Shown piece by piece: positions 1-8,324 of a stretch of 64,000 nucleotides of DNA. Below the pieces are notes generated by a model that was given only the letters and a program-made list of their open reading frames with translations, was not told where the DNA came from and ran no database searches. Each line of letters opens with the position of its first letter. Within the stretch, counting starts at the first letter, position 1. Made by a program: the position numbers and the translations under genes. The stretch comes from Streptomyces sindenensis (GTDB taxonomy: Bacteria > Actinomycetota > Actinomycetes > Streptomycetales > Streptomycetaceae), in assembly GCF_014649035.1 (NCBI RefSeq), contig NZ_BMSG01000032.1, forward strand, positions 25,474 through 89,473. The letters are read 5' to 3'.

Positions 1-1
1 G

Positions 2-685
2 GCCGCGGCCGTCGGGGCGGCCATCGAGTTCTTCGTGATGCGCCGCTACCGGGGCAGCGACCACAGCGTCCTCGCGATCGTCACCATCGGCGTCGACATC
101 CTCCTCATCACCGAACTCACCCGCCGCATGGGCACGGACGTCCTCGCCCTCGGCGACCCCTGGGGCAACGAGGTCGTGAACATCGGCGGCATCACCCTCG
201 CCCAGACCCGCATCGCCGCGTTCCTCGCCGCCGGGCTCCTGATCACGGTGTTCCTGCTCGCCTTCCGCTACACCTCGTGGGGCGTCTCCATGCGGGCCGC
301 CGCCGAGAACCCGCAGACGGCGGCGCTGATGGGCATCAAGCTGGGCCGGGTGTCGCTCGCCGCCTGGGCGGTCGCCGGGGCGCTGGCCGCCGTGGCCGCG
401 CTCTTCCTCACGGTGTTCCCGACCCCGGGCCTGGAGCGCGCCACCTCGCTCGCCGCGCTCAAGGCGTTCCCCGCCGCGATCCTCGGCGGGCTCGACTCCA
501 CCACCGGGGCGCTGGCCGGCGGACTCATCGTCGGCGTCACCGAATCCCTCGCCACCGGCTACCAGAGCGACCTGTCCTTCCTCGGCCGGGGCATCGGCGA
601 TCTGGCGCCCTACCTGGTGATGGTGGCCGTCCTGCTGATCCGGCCCGCCGGACTCTTCGGCACGAAGGAGCTGGCCCGTGTCTGA
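2..685 (+). CDS. livH: Branched-chain amino acid ABC transporter permease LivH (5' end outside window)
   Basis: Inner-membrane permease subunit of a branched-chain amino acid importer, one of a LivH/LivM pair. The frame is open from the window edge, so the N-terminus is missing and 227 residues are visible. Long hydrophobic segments alternate with short loops. The C-terminal part has GGLDSTTGALAGG, the glycine-rich loop of this permease family thought to contact the ATPase subunit. It overlaps livM by 8 bp. The ATPase genes livG and livF are not between or downstream of the permeases and would have to lie upstream of the window. Family assignment is firm; the exact substrate is inferred. Confidence 0.9.
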   Translation, partial: AAAVGAAIEFFVMRRYRGSDHSVLAIVTIGVDILLITELTRRMGTDVLALGDPWGNEVVNIGGITLAQTRIAAFLAAGLLITVFLLAFRYTSWGVSMRAAAENPQTAALMGIKLGRVSLAAWAVAGALAAVAALFLTVFPTPGLERATSLAALKAFPAAILGGLDSTTGALAGGLIVGVTESLATGYQSDLSFLGRGIGDLAPYLVMVAVLLIRPAGLFGTKELARV

Positions 686-1931
686 CACCACCGCCGAAGC
701 TCCCGCCGGAGCCCCCGCCGCGACCGGTTCCGCGAGCGGCGGGCCGGAGAGCCTCACGGACCGGCTGCGCAGCCCCCGTACGTACGCCGTCCTCGTCGGA
801 TCCCTCCTGCTCCTCGTCCTCCCGTTCTACCTGGACCGCTTCTGGCTCCAGTCCGGGCTGTTCGCGATGGCGGCGGCGATCGGCGCCATCGGGCTCAACA
901 TGCTCACCGGCGCCACCGGGCAGCTCTCCATGGGCCACGCGTTCTTCCTCGCCGTCGGCGCGTACGGCTACTGCGTCCTGGCGGGGGAGAGCAGCACCGA
1001 GAACGGGCACACACTGACCGGCCTCGGGCTGCCCACCTGGCTGGCCGCGATCCTCGCGGTGCTGCTCGCCGGGGCGGCGGGAGGCGTCTTCAGCCCCATC
1101 GCCGGACGGCTGCGCGGCGCCTACCTCGGCATCGCGACCCTCGCGCTGATCTTCATCGGGCAGCACGTCCTGTTCAACGCGGGCTCGCTGACCGGCGGTT
1201 ACAACGGCCGGCCCGTACCGCCGCTGTCCGTCTTCGGGTTCACCTTCGACGACTCCGAACTCGTCGTCGCCGCCGTCCCGTTCGGATCGTCGGAGAAGCT
1301 CTGGTACGCGGGTCTCCTCGCGCTCCTGCTGAGCGCCCTGTTCGCCCGGGGCGTGCTGCGCGGCCGGCCCGGACGCGCCATGAACGCCATCCGCGACCAC
1401 CGGATCGCGGCCGGGGTGATGGGCGTGCCGGTGGCCCGCTACCGAGCCGGGGTCTTCGTCCTGTCCTCGATGTACGCGGGCCTCGCGGGCGTCCTGCTCG
1501 CCCTGGTCTTCCAGCGGACCGTGCCCGAGTACTTCGGCATGATCCTGTCCCTCGAATACCTCGCCATGATCGTCATCGGCGGCCTCGGCAGCGTCGCGGG
1601 AGCGGTGATCGGCGCCGCCTTCGTCTCCCTGCTCCCGCAGGTGTTCACGCACTACAGCGACTCCCTGCCGCTGGTCTCCGCCCCCGGCACGGGCGGCCTG
1701 GCACCCGGTGAGGCGTCCCGCTATCTGTACGGCGCCGCGGTGGTCGCGGTGGTCCTGTTCCTGCCCGGCGGCCTCGCCCGCCTCGGCCTCACCCGTACGA
1801 AGAAGCCGAAGACTCCCAGGAATCCAGCTGTTCCGCGGCAGTCGGCGGCACCGAACCCATCAGCGGCTCCGAAGAATCCAGCGGCTCCGAAGAATCCAGC
1901 GACTCCGAACAATCCAGGGGAGAAGTCATGA
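678..1931 (+). CDS. livM: Branched-chain amino acid ABC transporter permease LivM
   Basis: Second permease subunit of the importer, 417 aa. It starts with GTG inside the end of livH, which implies translational coupling. An N-terminal Ala/Pro-rich stretch precedes multiple membrane segments, and the family loop GGLGSVAGAVIGA sits in the second half. The last 45 residues are unusual: a Lys/Pro/Asn-rich tail made of repeated AAPKNP-like hexapeptides encoded by an 18-bp DNA repeat. That tail is probably cytoplasmic and is not part of the conserved permease. The stop overlaps the next start codon (ATGA). Confidence 0.92.
   Translation: MSDTTAEAPAGAPAATGSASGGPESLTDRLRSPRTYAVLVGSLLLLVLPFYLDRFWLQSGLFAMAAAIGAIGLNMLTGATGQLSMGHAFFLAVGAYGYCVLAGESSTENGHTLTGLGLPTWLAAILAVLLAGAAGGVFSPIAGRLRGAYLGIATLALIFIGQHVLFNAGSLTGGYNGRPVPPLSVFGFTFDDSELVVAAVPFGSSEKLWYAGLLALLLSALFARGVLRGRPGRAMNAIRDHRIAAGVMGVPVARYRAGVFVLSSMYAGLAGVLLALVFQRTVPEYFGMILSLEYLAMIVIGGLGSVAGAVIGAAFVSLLPQVFTHYSDSLPLVSAPGTGGLAPGEASRYLYGAAVVAVVLFLPGGLARLGLTRTKKPKTPRNPAVPRQSAAPNPSAAPKNPAAPKNPATPNNPGEKS
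1844..1915. repeat. 18-bp tandem repeat in the 3' end of livM
   Basis: Four units of 18 bp. Units 1862-1879 and 1880-1897 are identical, and 1898-1915 and the preceding unit are degenerate. Because the period is a multiple of three, the repeat keeps the frame and encodes four AAPKNP-type hexapeptides. Confidence 0.85.
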
Positions 1932-3181
1932 AACCGAGAGTGCTCACGGCCGTCGTCGCGGCCCTCGCCGTCACCCTCGTCGGATGCAGCGGCAAGGCGA
2001 CCGACGGGAAGGCGGGCGAGGAGGGCGAGGGCGGGATCAAAACCGGTCCCGGGGTCTCCTCCTCGACGATCTCGCTCGGGGTGCTGACCGACATGACGGG
2101 GGTCTACGCCTCGCTGGGCAAGAGCGTCACCCAGGCCCAGCAGCTGTGGGTCAAGCGGACCAACGACGCGGGCGGCATCTGCGACCGGAAGATCGAACTG
2201 ACGGTCCGCGACCACGGATACGACCCGCAGAAGGCCATCTCCGCCTACACCGAGCTGGAGCCGAAGGTCCTCGGCTTCGCCCAGTTCATCGGCTCCCCGT
2301 TCGTCGCCGCCGTCGAGCAGCGCATCGACGGCCAGGACAAGGGCCTCGTGCTGCCGCAGGCATGGTCGGCGAACCTGCTGGGCTCCCCGTACATCCGGGT
2401 CATCGGCGCCACCTACGACGTCGAGACGATCAACCTCATCGACTACCTCCTCGCCGAGAAGCGCATCGAGAAGGGCGACAAGATCGGCCACGTGTACTTC
2501 GAGGGCGACTACGGCGAGAACGCCCTCGTCGGCTCGAAGCACGCGGCGAAGGAGGCGGGGCTCACCGTCGTCGAGCAGAAGATCAAGCCGACCGACAACG
2601 ACATGACGGCCCAGGTCGCCGCCCTCAAGCAGGCCGGGGTCAAGGCCGTCGTCGTCAGCGCGGGACCCCGCCAGGCCGCCTCGCTCGTCGGCGTCGCCGC
2701 GGCCACCGGGTTCAACGTCCCGGTCGTCGGCAACAACTCGGCCTTCGCCCCCCAGCTGTTGAAGACCCAGGCGGGCCCGGCCCTGCTCAAGGACTACTAC
2801 ATCGCCGCCTCCACCCTGCCCATCGGCGACCCGGGCGACGGACCCGCCAAGCTCGCCAAGGAGTACGCCGCCCAGTACCCGAAGGACGTCCTCGACAACG
2901 GGGTCGTCGCCGGCTACACGGCGGCCTCCCTCTTCGGCGAGGCCCTGATGAAGGCCTGCGACGACAAGGACCTCACCCGTGAGGGCATCGACAAGGCGCT
3001 CCTCACGATCAAGGGGTACGGCACCGAGTTCGGCGTGACGCACGACTTCTCGGACCCGAAGACGCCCTCCACCCGGGAGAGCGTCATCATGAAGCCCGAC
3101 GCCGGTGCCGCCGGCGGACTGAAGGTGGTCCGGCCGGCCGAGGTCGCCGCGGCGGCCGAGTCCTTCACCTCCGGCTCCTGA
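1928..3181 (+). CDS. livK: Branched-chain amino acid ABC transporter substrate-binding lipoprotein
   Basis: Extracellular binding protein of the importer, 417 aa. The N-terminus is a lipoprotein signal peptide with lipobox LVGC (Cys20), so the protein should be anchored to the outer face of the membrane. After a charged Gly/Glu-rich linker, the mature part begins with LGVLTDMTGVYASLG, the typical first strand of the type I periplasmic ligand-binding fold. The start ATG overlaps the livM stop by 4 bp. It is the last gene of the operon before a strong hairpin. Ligand could be Leu/Ile/Val or another small amino acid or amide. Confidence 0.92.
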   Translation: MKPRVLTAVVAALAVTLVGCSGKATDGKAGEEGEGGIKTGPGVSSSTISLGVLTDMTGVYASLGKSVTQAQQLWVKRTNDAGGICDRKIELTVRDHGYDPQKAISAYTELEPKVLGFAQFIGSPFVAAVEQRIDGQDKGLVLPQAWSANLLGSPYIRVIGATYDVETINLIDYLLAEKRIEKGDKIGHVYFEGDYGENALVGSKHAAKEAGLTVVEQKIKPTDNDMTAQVAALKQAGVKAVVVSAGPRQAASLVGVAAATGFNVPVVGNNSAFAPQLLKTQAGPALLKDYYIAASTLPIGDPGDGPAKLAKEYAAQYPKDVLDNGVVAGYTAASLFGEALMKACDDKDLTREGIDKALLTIKGYGTEFGVTHDFSDPKTPSTRESVIMKPDAGAAGGLKVVRPAEVAAAAESFTSGS

Positions 3182-3214
3182 GCCCCGCGTCGGGAGGGGT
3201 GACCGGAGGGTGAC

Positions 3215-3250
3215 GGGAGGTCTGACCGGGGAAGCCCGGTCAGACCTCCC
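3215..3250. terminator. Bidirectional hairpin terminator between liv operon and kinase gene
   Basis: Perfect 16-bp inverted repeat (arms 3215-3230 and 3235-3250) with a 4-nt GAAG loop. It lies between two convergent genes, and the right arm contains the kinase stop codon. No U-tract is present, as is common in Streptomyces. Confidence 0.85.
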
Positions 3251-5480
3251 GGCCGTTCATCCCGATGTAGCGGAAACGGCCCCGCTCCACGCGGTAGACG
3301 AACACCCCGGTCCCGGTGTACATCCCGTTGGCGGACTCGAAGGCATAGCTCTTGGAGACGCCCTTGTACGAGGTCGTACGCAGCGCGGGCAGCAGGTCCT
3401 GGCGCGACAGCCTCTGCCGGCCGAGCTTCTCGGCGCACGACGCGATCAGTCCGACCGCGTCGTACGCCTCGGCCGCGAACAGCGGCGGCGCCTGGTCGAA
3501 GCGCTTGCGGTAGGCGGCGGCGAACGGGTGCACCGAGGGTACGGACGCGGGATCGGCGGCCGTCGAGACGACCAGCCAGCCCGCCGCGTCCTCGCCCGCC
3601 TCGGCCAGGAACCGCGGGTCGTGCGCGGCCTGGGTGGCGATCTTCGGCCCCAGGAACCCGGCCCGGTTCAGCGACTTCGCGAACCGTCCGGCGTCCCGCA
3701 GGCCGCCCCCGTACACCACCGCCCCCGGCCGCTTCCCGACGATCCGCTCGGCCTCCGCGTCCAGGTCACGCGTGCCCTCCCGTACGGTCTCCGCGAAGAC
3801 GGTGCGGCCGTTGCCGCGCAGCCCCGCGTCGAGGAAGCGGGTGGTCTGCCGGCCGTACTCGGTGCCGTCGTCGACCAGCGCCACCCGGTCGATCTCGTAG
3901 GCCCCGAGGAACTCCGCCACCGGCAGCATCTGCATGTCGTTGCGCGGCCGGGCGCACAGGAAGACCCGGTTCAGATGCCGGATGTCCCCGTCGACCACGC
4001 TGAGCAGCGGCAGCGCCGCCTCGTCGTAGGCGACCAGCGCCTCCCGGGCCGCGTCCGTGCCGGTCGCGCCGATCGCGGCCACCAGGAGCGGGTCCTCGGC
4101 GAACCGGCGCACCGCCGCCTTCGCCCGCTCCTCCCCGCCCCCGTCGTCGACCGTGGTCAGCCGCAGGGTGAACGGCGCGTCGCGCCGCGCGTTGTGCTCG
4201 GCGACCGCGAGCCGGGCCGCCCGGTCCTGGCCCCTGCCGATGGCCGCGGACGGGCCGCTGAGGTCGGCCTGGAGCCCGATGCGCAGCTCGGGCCGGGCGG
4301 TCTTCCCGTCCTTCTCGCCCCTGCCCCCGGGGTCCTTGTCGCCGCCGGAGACCAGCCAGGCGGTGGTGGAGCCCGCCGCGGCGAGCACCACGCCCCCGGT
4401 GACGTACGTGAGGAAGCGACGACGGCCGGGGGAGGGGGACACGGCGGTCGTGTCCCGGCCTCCGCTCCCGGCCCCGGTACCGGCGCCCGTGTCCGGACCG
4501 CCGAACGGGCCGCCGGGCGGTCCACCGAACGGGCCGCCCTCCGGACCACCGCCGGGACCGCCGGCCGGACCGCCGCCCGCGTCCAGGCTCGTCGCGTCGA
4601 TGTCGGGCAGGGCGAGCATCCGCGCCGAGCGCTCGGCGATCAGATGAGTGACCGGGCCGGGCAGCCAGCTGCCGCCCGACAGGTCCTCGGCGAACGCCTG
4701 CCGGACGTCCGCCGTCGTCGGACGGTCCTCGGGGGCCTTGGACAGGCACGCCTCCACGACCGGGCGCAGCCCGGGCGGCAGCGCGCCCAGCTCCGCCGGA
4801 TCGTGCACCGTACGGAACAGCATCGCCTCCACCGGGCCGGTGCCGAACGGCCGCCCGCCCGTCGCCGCGTACACCAGGACGCAGCCCAGCGAGAACACGT
4901 CGCTCGCCGGGCCGATCCGCCGCCCCTGCGCCTGCTCGGGCGAGAGGAAGCCGGGGGAGCCGACGATCACGTCCGTCGCCGTGAGGACGGTGTCGTCCAG
5001 GGCCCGCGCGATCCCGAAGTCGATCAGCCGGGGGCCGTCGAGCCCCAGCAGGACGTTGCCGGGCTTGACGTCCCGGTGCACCAGGCCCGCCGTGTGGACG
5101 GCCCCCAGTGCCTCCGCGAGCATCGAGCCCAGCGCCCGCACCCCGCGCTCCGGCAGCGGCCCCCCGCCGCCCACCGCCTCGCTCAGGGCGGGCCCGGGCA
5201 CGAACTCGGTGGCCAGCCACGGGGCCGGCGCCTCGGTGTCGGCGTCGACCACCGGCACCGCCCACCGGTTGCGGACCTGCCGGGCGATGGCCACCTCGCG
5301 CCGGAAGCGGGCGCGGAAGCCGGTGTCGTCGGCGTACTCCGCGCGGATCAGCTTGATCGCCACCAGCGCGCCGCCGGGCGACCGGCCCAGCAGCACCACG
5401 CCCATGCCACCCGCGCCGAGGCGGCCGAGGACGCGGTACCCGGCGATCCGTGCCGGGTCGGTGGAGCGGAGCGGTTCCAT
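3240..5480 (-). CDS. Transmembrane Ser/Thr protein kinase with extracellular ligand-binding (LivJ-like) domain
   Basis: Predicted receptor kinase, 746 aa. Residues about 14-270 are a Hanks-type kinase: Gly loop GAGGMG, Lys43 in VAIK, catalytic Asp137 in HRDVKPGN and the DFG motif at 154-156, so it should be active. A Gly/Pro-rich low-complexity linker (about 302-340) leads to one membrane helix (about 357-378). The outside part, about residue 398 to the end, resembles the type I amino-acid-binding proteins of ABC importers (starts ELRIGLQADLSGPSAAIG). It converges on the branched-chain amino acid operon and lies 55 bp downstream of a lipoprotein gene, probably co-transcribed. It probably senses an amino-acid-like ligand outside and phosphorylates cytoplasmic targets; ligand and targets are unknown. 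Confidence 0.9.
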   Translation of the reverse strand: MEPLRSTDPARIAGYRVLGRLGAGGMGVVLLGRSPGGALVAIKLIRAEYADDTGFRARFRREVAIARQVRNRWAVPVVDADTEAPAPWLATEFVPGPALSEAVGGGGPLPERGVRALGSMLAEALGAVHTAGLVHRDVKPGNVLLGLDGPRLIDFGIARALDDTVLTATDVIVGSPGFLSPEQAQGRRIGPASDVFSLGCVLVYAATGGRPFGTGPVEAMLFRTVHDPAELGALPPGLRPVVEACLSKAPEDRPTTADVRQAFAEDLSGGSWLPGPVTHLIAERSARMLALPDIDATSLDAGGGPAGGPGGGPEGGPFGGPPGGPFGGPDTGAGTGAGSGGRDTTAVSPSPGRRRFLTYVTGGVVLAAAGSTTAWLVSGGDKDPGGRGEKDGKTARPELRIGLQADLSGPSAAIGRGQDRAARLAVAEHNARRDAPFTLRLTTVDDGGGEERAKAAVRRFAEDPLLVAAIGATGTDAAREALVAYDEAALPLLSVVDGDIRHLNRVFLCARPRNDMQMLPVAEFLGAYEIDRVALVDDGTEYGRQTTRFLDAGLRGNGRTVFAETVREGTRDLDAEAERIVGKRPGAVVYGGGLRDAGRFAKSLNRAGFLGPKIATQAAHDPRFLAEAGEDAAGWLVVSTAADPASVPSVHPFAAAYRKRFDQAPPLFAAEAYDAVGLIASCAEKLGRQRLSRQDLLPALRTTSYKGVSKSYAFESANGMYTGTGVFVYRVERGRFRYIGMNGREV

Positions 5481-5535
5481 CAGGGGTCAGCGCCTTTCGT
5501 CCGGGCCTGCGGTCACGTCGGTTCCGGGCCCGCGG

Positions 5536-6384
5536 TCACTTCAGTTCCAGCTCGACGCGGTAGAGCACCTTGGCGCCGCCCTCGGCGGCGATCCGCAGCA
5601 GGTCGGTGTTGGTGTAGCCCTTGGCGCCCTTGACCGAGACGGCCGTCGTGACCGGGCCGATCCGGGACTTGGACCAGACGTAGTCCTGGACGCCGCCCGA
5701 CTCGGGGCCCGTGTACTTCCCGGCCTCGAACAGCGAGGCGTCCGCGTTGCGCACGTCCTTCGGGTCGAACTGGAGGGACATCAGACCGCTGAGGCGCTGC
5801 CCGCCGCCCAGCTCCTGGTCCGGGCACCGGAAGCTCTCCTGGACGGTGTCCTTGATCTCCCGGTCGGCCCCCGCCTCGGTCCGGTGCACGGTCACGGTCA
5901 CCGCCCCCTGCACCCGGCCCTTGCCGCCCTGTGCCGGGATGTCCAGCCGCCGCGTGAAGCTGTCCAGGATGCCCGGGGGCAGCGCGGAGCGGGTCCAGAC
6001 GCAGGAGTCCGGCAGCACGGGCCAGCTGCCGCCGCTCTCGTACGGGGTGTGCCGGACCATCCCCGCGGTCCAGTCGTTCTCCCCGAGCGCGGCGTCACGG
6101 GTCAGCTTCCGGGCCTGGGCCGCGTTCTTCGGGACCCGGTCCGGGTCAGGTGTGAAGTCGTAGGCGCTGGGCAGCGCGCCCGGCAGCGTCGACTGCTTCG
6201 GGTCGGGCTTCTTGGACGCGCCCGTCTTCTCCCCGCCGGTCGCGGGGCCGCCCTGCTTCGCGGATCCGCTCGGCTTCGGGCCGGGCCCGTCCTTGCCCTT
6301 CGACTCCGACCCGCCGCATCCGGCCAGCAGCGCCCCCGCCGCCGCGACCGCCGCCACACGCGTCCCCACCAGCATCAGATTCAT
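5536..6384 (-). CDS. Putative lipoprotein, function unknown
   Basis: 282-aa protein with a signal peptide and lipobox LLAGC (Cys23), followed by a Lys/Gly/Pro-rich linker. The start at 6384 is chosen because it gives a clean signal peptide and has a G-rich stretch just upstream; the frame stays open for another 101 codons that read as non-coding. The mature part contains two Cys residues and no motif I recognise. It lies 55 bp upstream of the receptor kinase gene and in the same direction, so it may be part of the kinase signalling unit, for example presenting ligand. That role is only inference from position. Confidence 0.75.
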   Translation of the reverse strand: MNLMLVGTRVAAVAAAGALLAGCGGSESKGKDGPGPKPSGSAKQGGPATGGEKTGASKKPDPKQSTLPGALPSAYDFTPDPDRVPKNAAQARKLTRDAALGENDWTAGMVRHTPYESGGSWPVLPDSCVWTRSALPPGILDSFTRRLDIPAQGGKGRVQGAVTVTVHRTEAGADREIKDTVQESFRCPDQELGGGQRLSGLMSLQFDPKDVRNADASLFEAGKYTGPESGGVQDYVWSKSRIGPVTTAVSVKGAKGYTNTDLLRIAAEGGAKVLYRVELELK

Positions 6385-6596
6385 CTCGGACCCCCCGGCC
6401 TCCCGGACCGCGCCCAGGCCGAAATGGCCCGGGTGTCGGTTGCGAGGCGATTCTAGAAGCCGGGTCCGGCGCAGGGACGGGAACTCCGTACTCACCTCGC
6501 TGCCGAAAACTCTCAGCCACCGGGAGGGCATCACCTCTGGCGGCGGGACGCGCGCGGTGGTAAGGCCGCCCTTCACGGCGCGCCGGAAACGCACGA

Positions 6597-6626
6597 GGGC
6601 CCGGATGCCGGGGAGCATCCGGGCCC
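6597..6626 (-). terminator. Hairpin terminator after pssA
   Basis: Perfect 12-bp inverted repeat (6597-6608 with 6615-6626) and a 6-nt loop, 20 nt downstream of the pssA stop codon in the direction of transcription. Confidence 0.8.
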
Positions 6627-6646
6627 CGAGAGCCATGTGCGTACCG

Positions 6647-7510
6647 CTACGGCAGCTGCGCCGCCCGCGCCTCGCGCCGGTTGTCACGAAACGTGTTCAC
6701 CCGTCGCGCGGTGGCGAACAGCGGGATCACCGCGCCGAGCACCACCTGGAGCGCGCAGCCCGTCTGGAGCAGCAGCTGACCGCCGGGGGCGTCGAACGCC
6801 CAGGCGGCGAGCAGCCCCATCGCGGCCACGATCCAGCTGAGCATCGCCACCGCGAGGATGCCCCGCGGCTTGGGGTACTCCACCCGGCTCACCATCAGCC
6901 ATGCCACGCCGATGATCGCGAGCAGGGTCGGCACGAAGGGCAGCTCCAGGAGCACGATCGAGACGACCGTCAGCGCTCCGAAGGGGCTCGGCATGCCCTG
7001 GAACATGCCGTCCTTCATGGTCACGCAGGAGAATCTGGCCAGCCTGAGCACCACCGCCAGCAACACGACGATCGCCGCCAGTGCCGACACCCGCTGGTGG
7101 GCGTCGTCGGCGACCATGCCGTACACGAGTACGAAGTACGCCGGCGCGAGCCCGAAGCTGATGAGGTCCGAGAGGTTGTCCAGCTCGGCACCCATCGGCG
7201 AGGAACGCAGCTTGCGCGCCACGAGCCCGTCGAACAGGTCGAAGATCGCGGCCATCAGCATGAGGATCACGGCGGTGGCGGCCGAGTGCCGGGCCATGCC
7301 CGTCTCCTCGCTGCCCGTGAGGTGCGGGATCAGGATGCCCGTGGTGGTGAAGTACACCGCCATGAACCCGCACGTCGCGTTACCGAGTGTGAGCGTGTCC
7401 GCTATCGACAACCGCATCGAGAGCGGCATGTCCTCCGTGCCGTCGACGTCGTTCTCGTCTTCGGCCTCCGGCACCCAGCCGGCCTTGGTATCGGGATCAA
7501 TCACGGTCAA
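6647..7510 (-). CDS. pssA: CDP-diacylglycerol-serine O-phosphatidyltransferase (phosphatidylserine synthase)
   Basis: Membrane enzyme that joins CDP-diacylglycerol and L-serine to give phosphatidylserine, 287 aa. The CDP-alcohol phosphotransferase signature D-G-x2-A-R-x8-G-x3-D-x3-D is intact at residues 94-115. An acidic cytoplasmic N-terminus of about 30 residues precedes several membrane helices. The frame begins with TTG at 7510; a GTG at 7504 is an equally possible start. Either way it overlaps the end of psd, so the two genes are translationally coupled and psd uses its product. A strong hairpin follows. Confidence 0.93.
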   Translation of the reverse strand: MTVIDPDTKAGWVPEAEDENDVDGTEDMPLSMRLSIADTLTLGNATCGFMAVYFTTTGILIPHLTGSEETGMARHSAATAVILMLMAAIFDLFDGLVARKLRSSPMGAELDNLSDLISFGLAPAYFVLVYGMVADDAHQRVSALAAIVVLLAVVLRLARFSCVTMKDGMFQGMPSPFGALTVVSIVLLELPFVPTLLAIIGVAWLMVSRVEYPKPRGILAVAMLSWIVAAMGLLAAWAFDAPGGQLLLQTGCALQVVLGAVIPLFATARRVNTFRDNRREARAAQLP

Positions 7511-8144
7511 TTCGAGTCACCCCCGCGGTGGTGGCCTGACCGACCTCGACCGCGACATCGATACCCTCCGGGAGGTAGATGTCCACGCGCGAGCCGAAGC
7601 GGATCAGGCCGATGCGCTCGCCCTGCTCCACCTTCGTGCCCTCGGGGAGGTACGGCACGATCCGACGGGCGACCGCTCCCGCGATCTGCACCATCTCGAT
7701 GTCGCCGAGCTCGGTGTCGAAGTGCCAGACAACGCGCTCGTTGTTCTCGCTCTCCTTGTTGAACGCCGGAACGAACCCGCCCGGGATGTGCTCGACCGAC
7801 GTCACGGTGCCGGCCAGCGGCGCGCGGTTGACGTGGACGTTGAGCGGGCTCATGAAGATCGCGACGCGGGTGCGCCCGTCCTTCCACGGCATGATGCTCT
7901 GCACCACGCCGTCGGCCGGGGAGATGACCCGGCCTTCGGTGATCTCGCGCTCGGGGTCACGGAAGAACCACAGCATGCCCGCCGCGAGCGCGGTGGTGGG
8001 CACGGCCGCTGCTGCCCAGCGCCCCGACTTGCGGGCACGGGCGAGGCTGAGGGCTGCGGTGGCGACGGTCGGCAGGAGCCACGGGGAAGCTCCGCGGGCG
8101 ATGCGGACCCCGCCGCGGGATGCGGTGGAAGTGCTGTCGGGCAT
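7497..8144 (-). CDS. psd: Phosphatidylserine decarboxylase proenzyme
   Basis: Converts phosphatidylserine to phosphatidylethanolamine; 215 aa, the short bacterial form. The self-cleavage site is visible as FGSR with Gly184-Ser185; Ser185 would become the pyruvoyl group of the alpha chain. Conserved SPADG and SPLNVHVNR blocks supply the other catalytic residues. The ATG at 8144 has an AAGG ribosome site 7 nt upstream (GAAGGTCATTC then ATG), whereas the longer frame adds 30 Arg/Pro-rich residues that look non-coding. It forms an operon with pssA. Confidence 0.94.
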   Translation of the reverse strand: MPDSTSTASRGGVRIARGASPWLLPTVATAALSLARARKSGRWAAAAVPTTALAAGMLWFFRDPEREITEGRVISPADGVVQSIMPWKDGRTRVAIFMSPLNVHVNRAPLAGTVTSVEHIPGGFVPAFNKESENNERVVWHFDTELGDIEMVQIAGAVARRIVPYLPEGTKVEQGERIGLIRFGSRVDIYLPEGIDVAVEVGQATTAGVTRIDRD

Positions 8145-8203
8145 GAATGACCTTCGTAGCGGATGATGCCGCGCTGGCAACGGGGGACGGCGGCTTTCCG
8201 AAG

Positions 8204-8234
8204 ATGCTATCGGTTGCCGGGCGCAACTGGGCAA
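8204..8234 (-). promoter_or_regulatory. Possible promoter of psd-pssA
   Basis: On the minus strand TTGCCC (8229-8234) and TAGCAT (8204-8209) are separated by 19 nt, giving a leader of roughly 50 nt before psd. The spacing is long, so this is a weak call. Confidence 0.3.
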
Positions 8235-8324
8235 GCCAGCAGCCGAGTCGGACTGACGAACGCCGCCCGTCGAGGGTGACCCGGTGTGACGTTCTTCGCC
8301 ACCAGATCACCCCAAAACGGACAA

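Noticed and set aside
3210..5633. 807-codon open frame on the plus strand
   Set aside because: It is antisense to the Ser/Thr kinase, with Arg/Pro/Gly/Ala-rich junk composition; the minus-strand frame has full kinase motifs.
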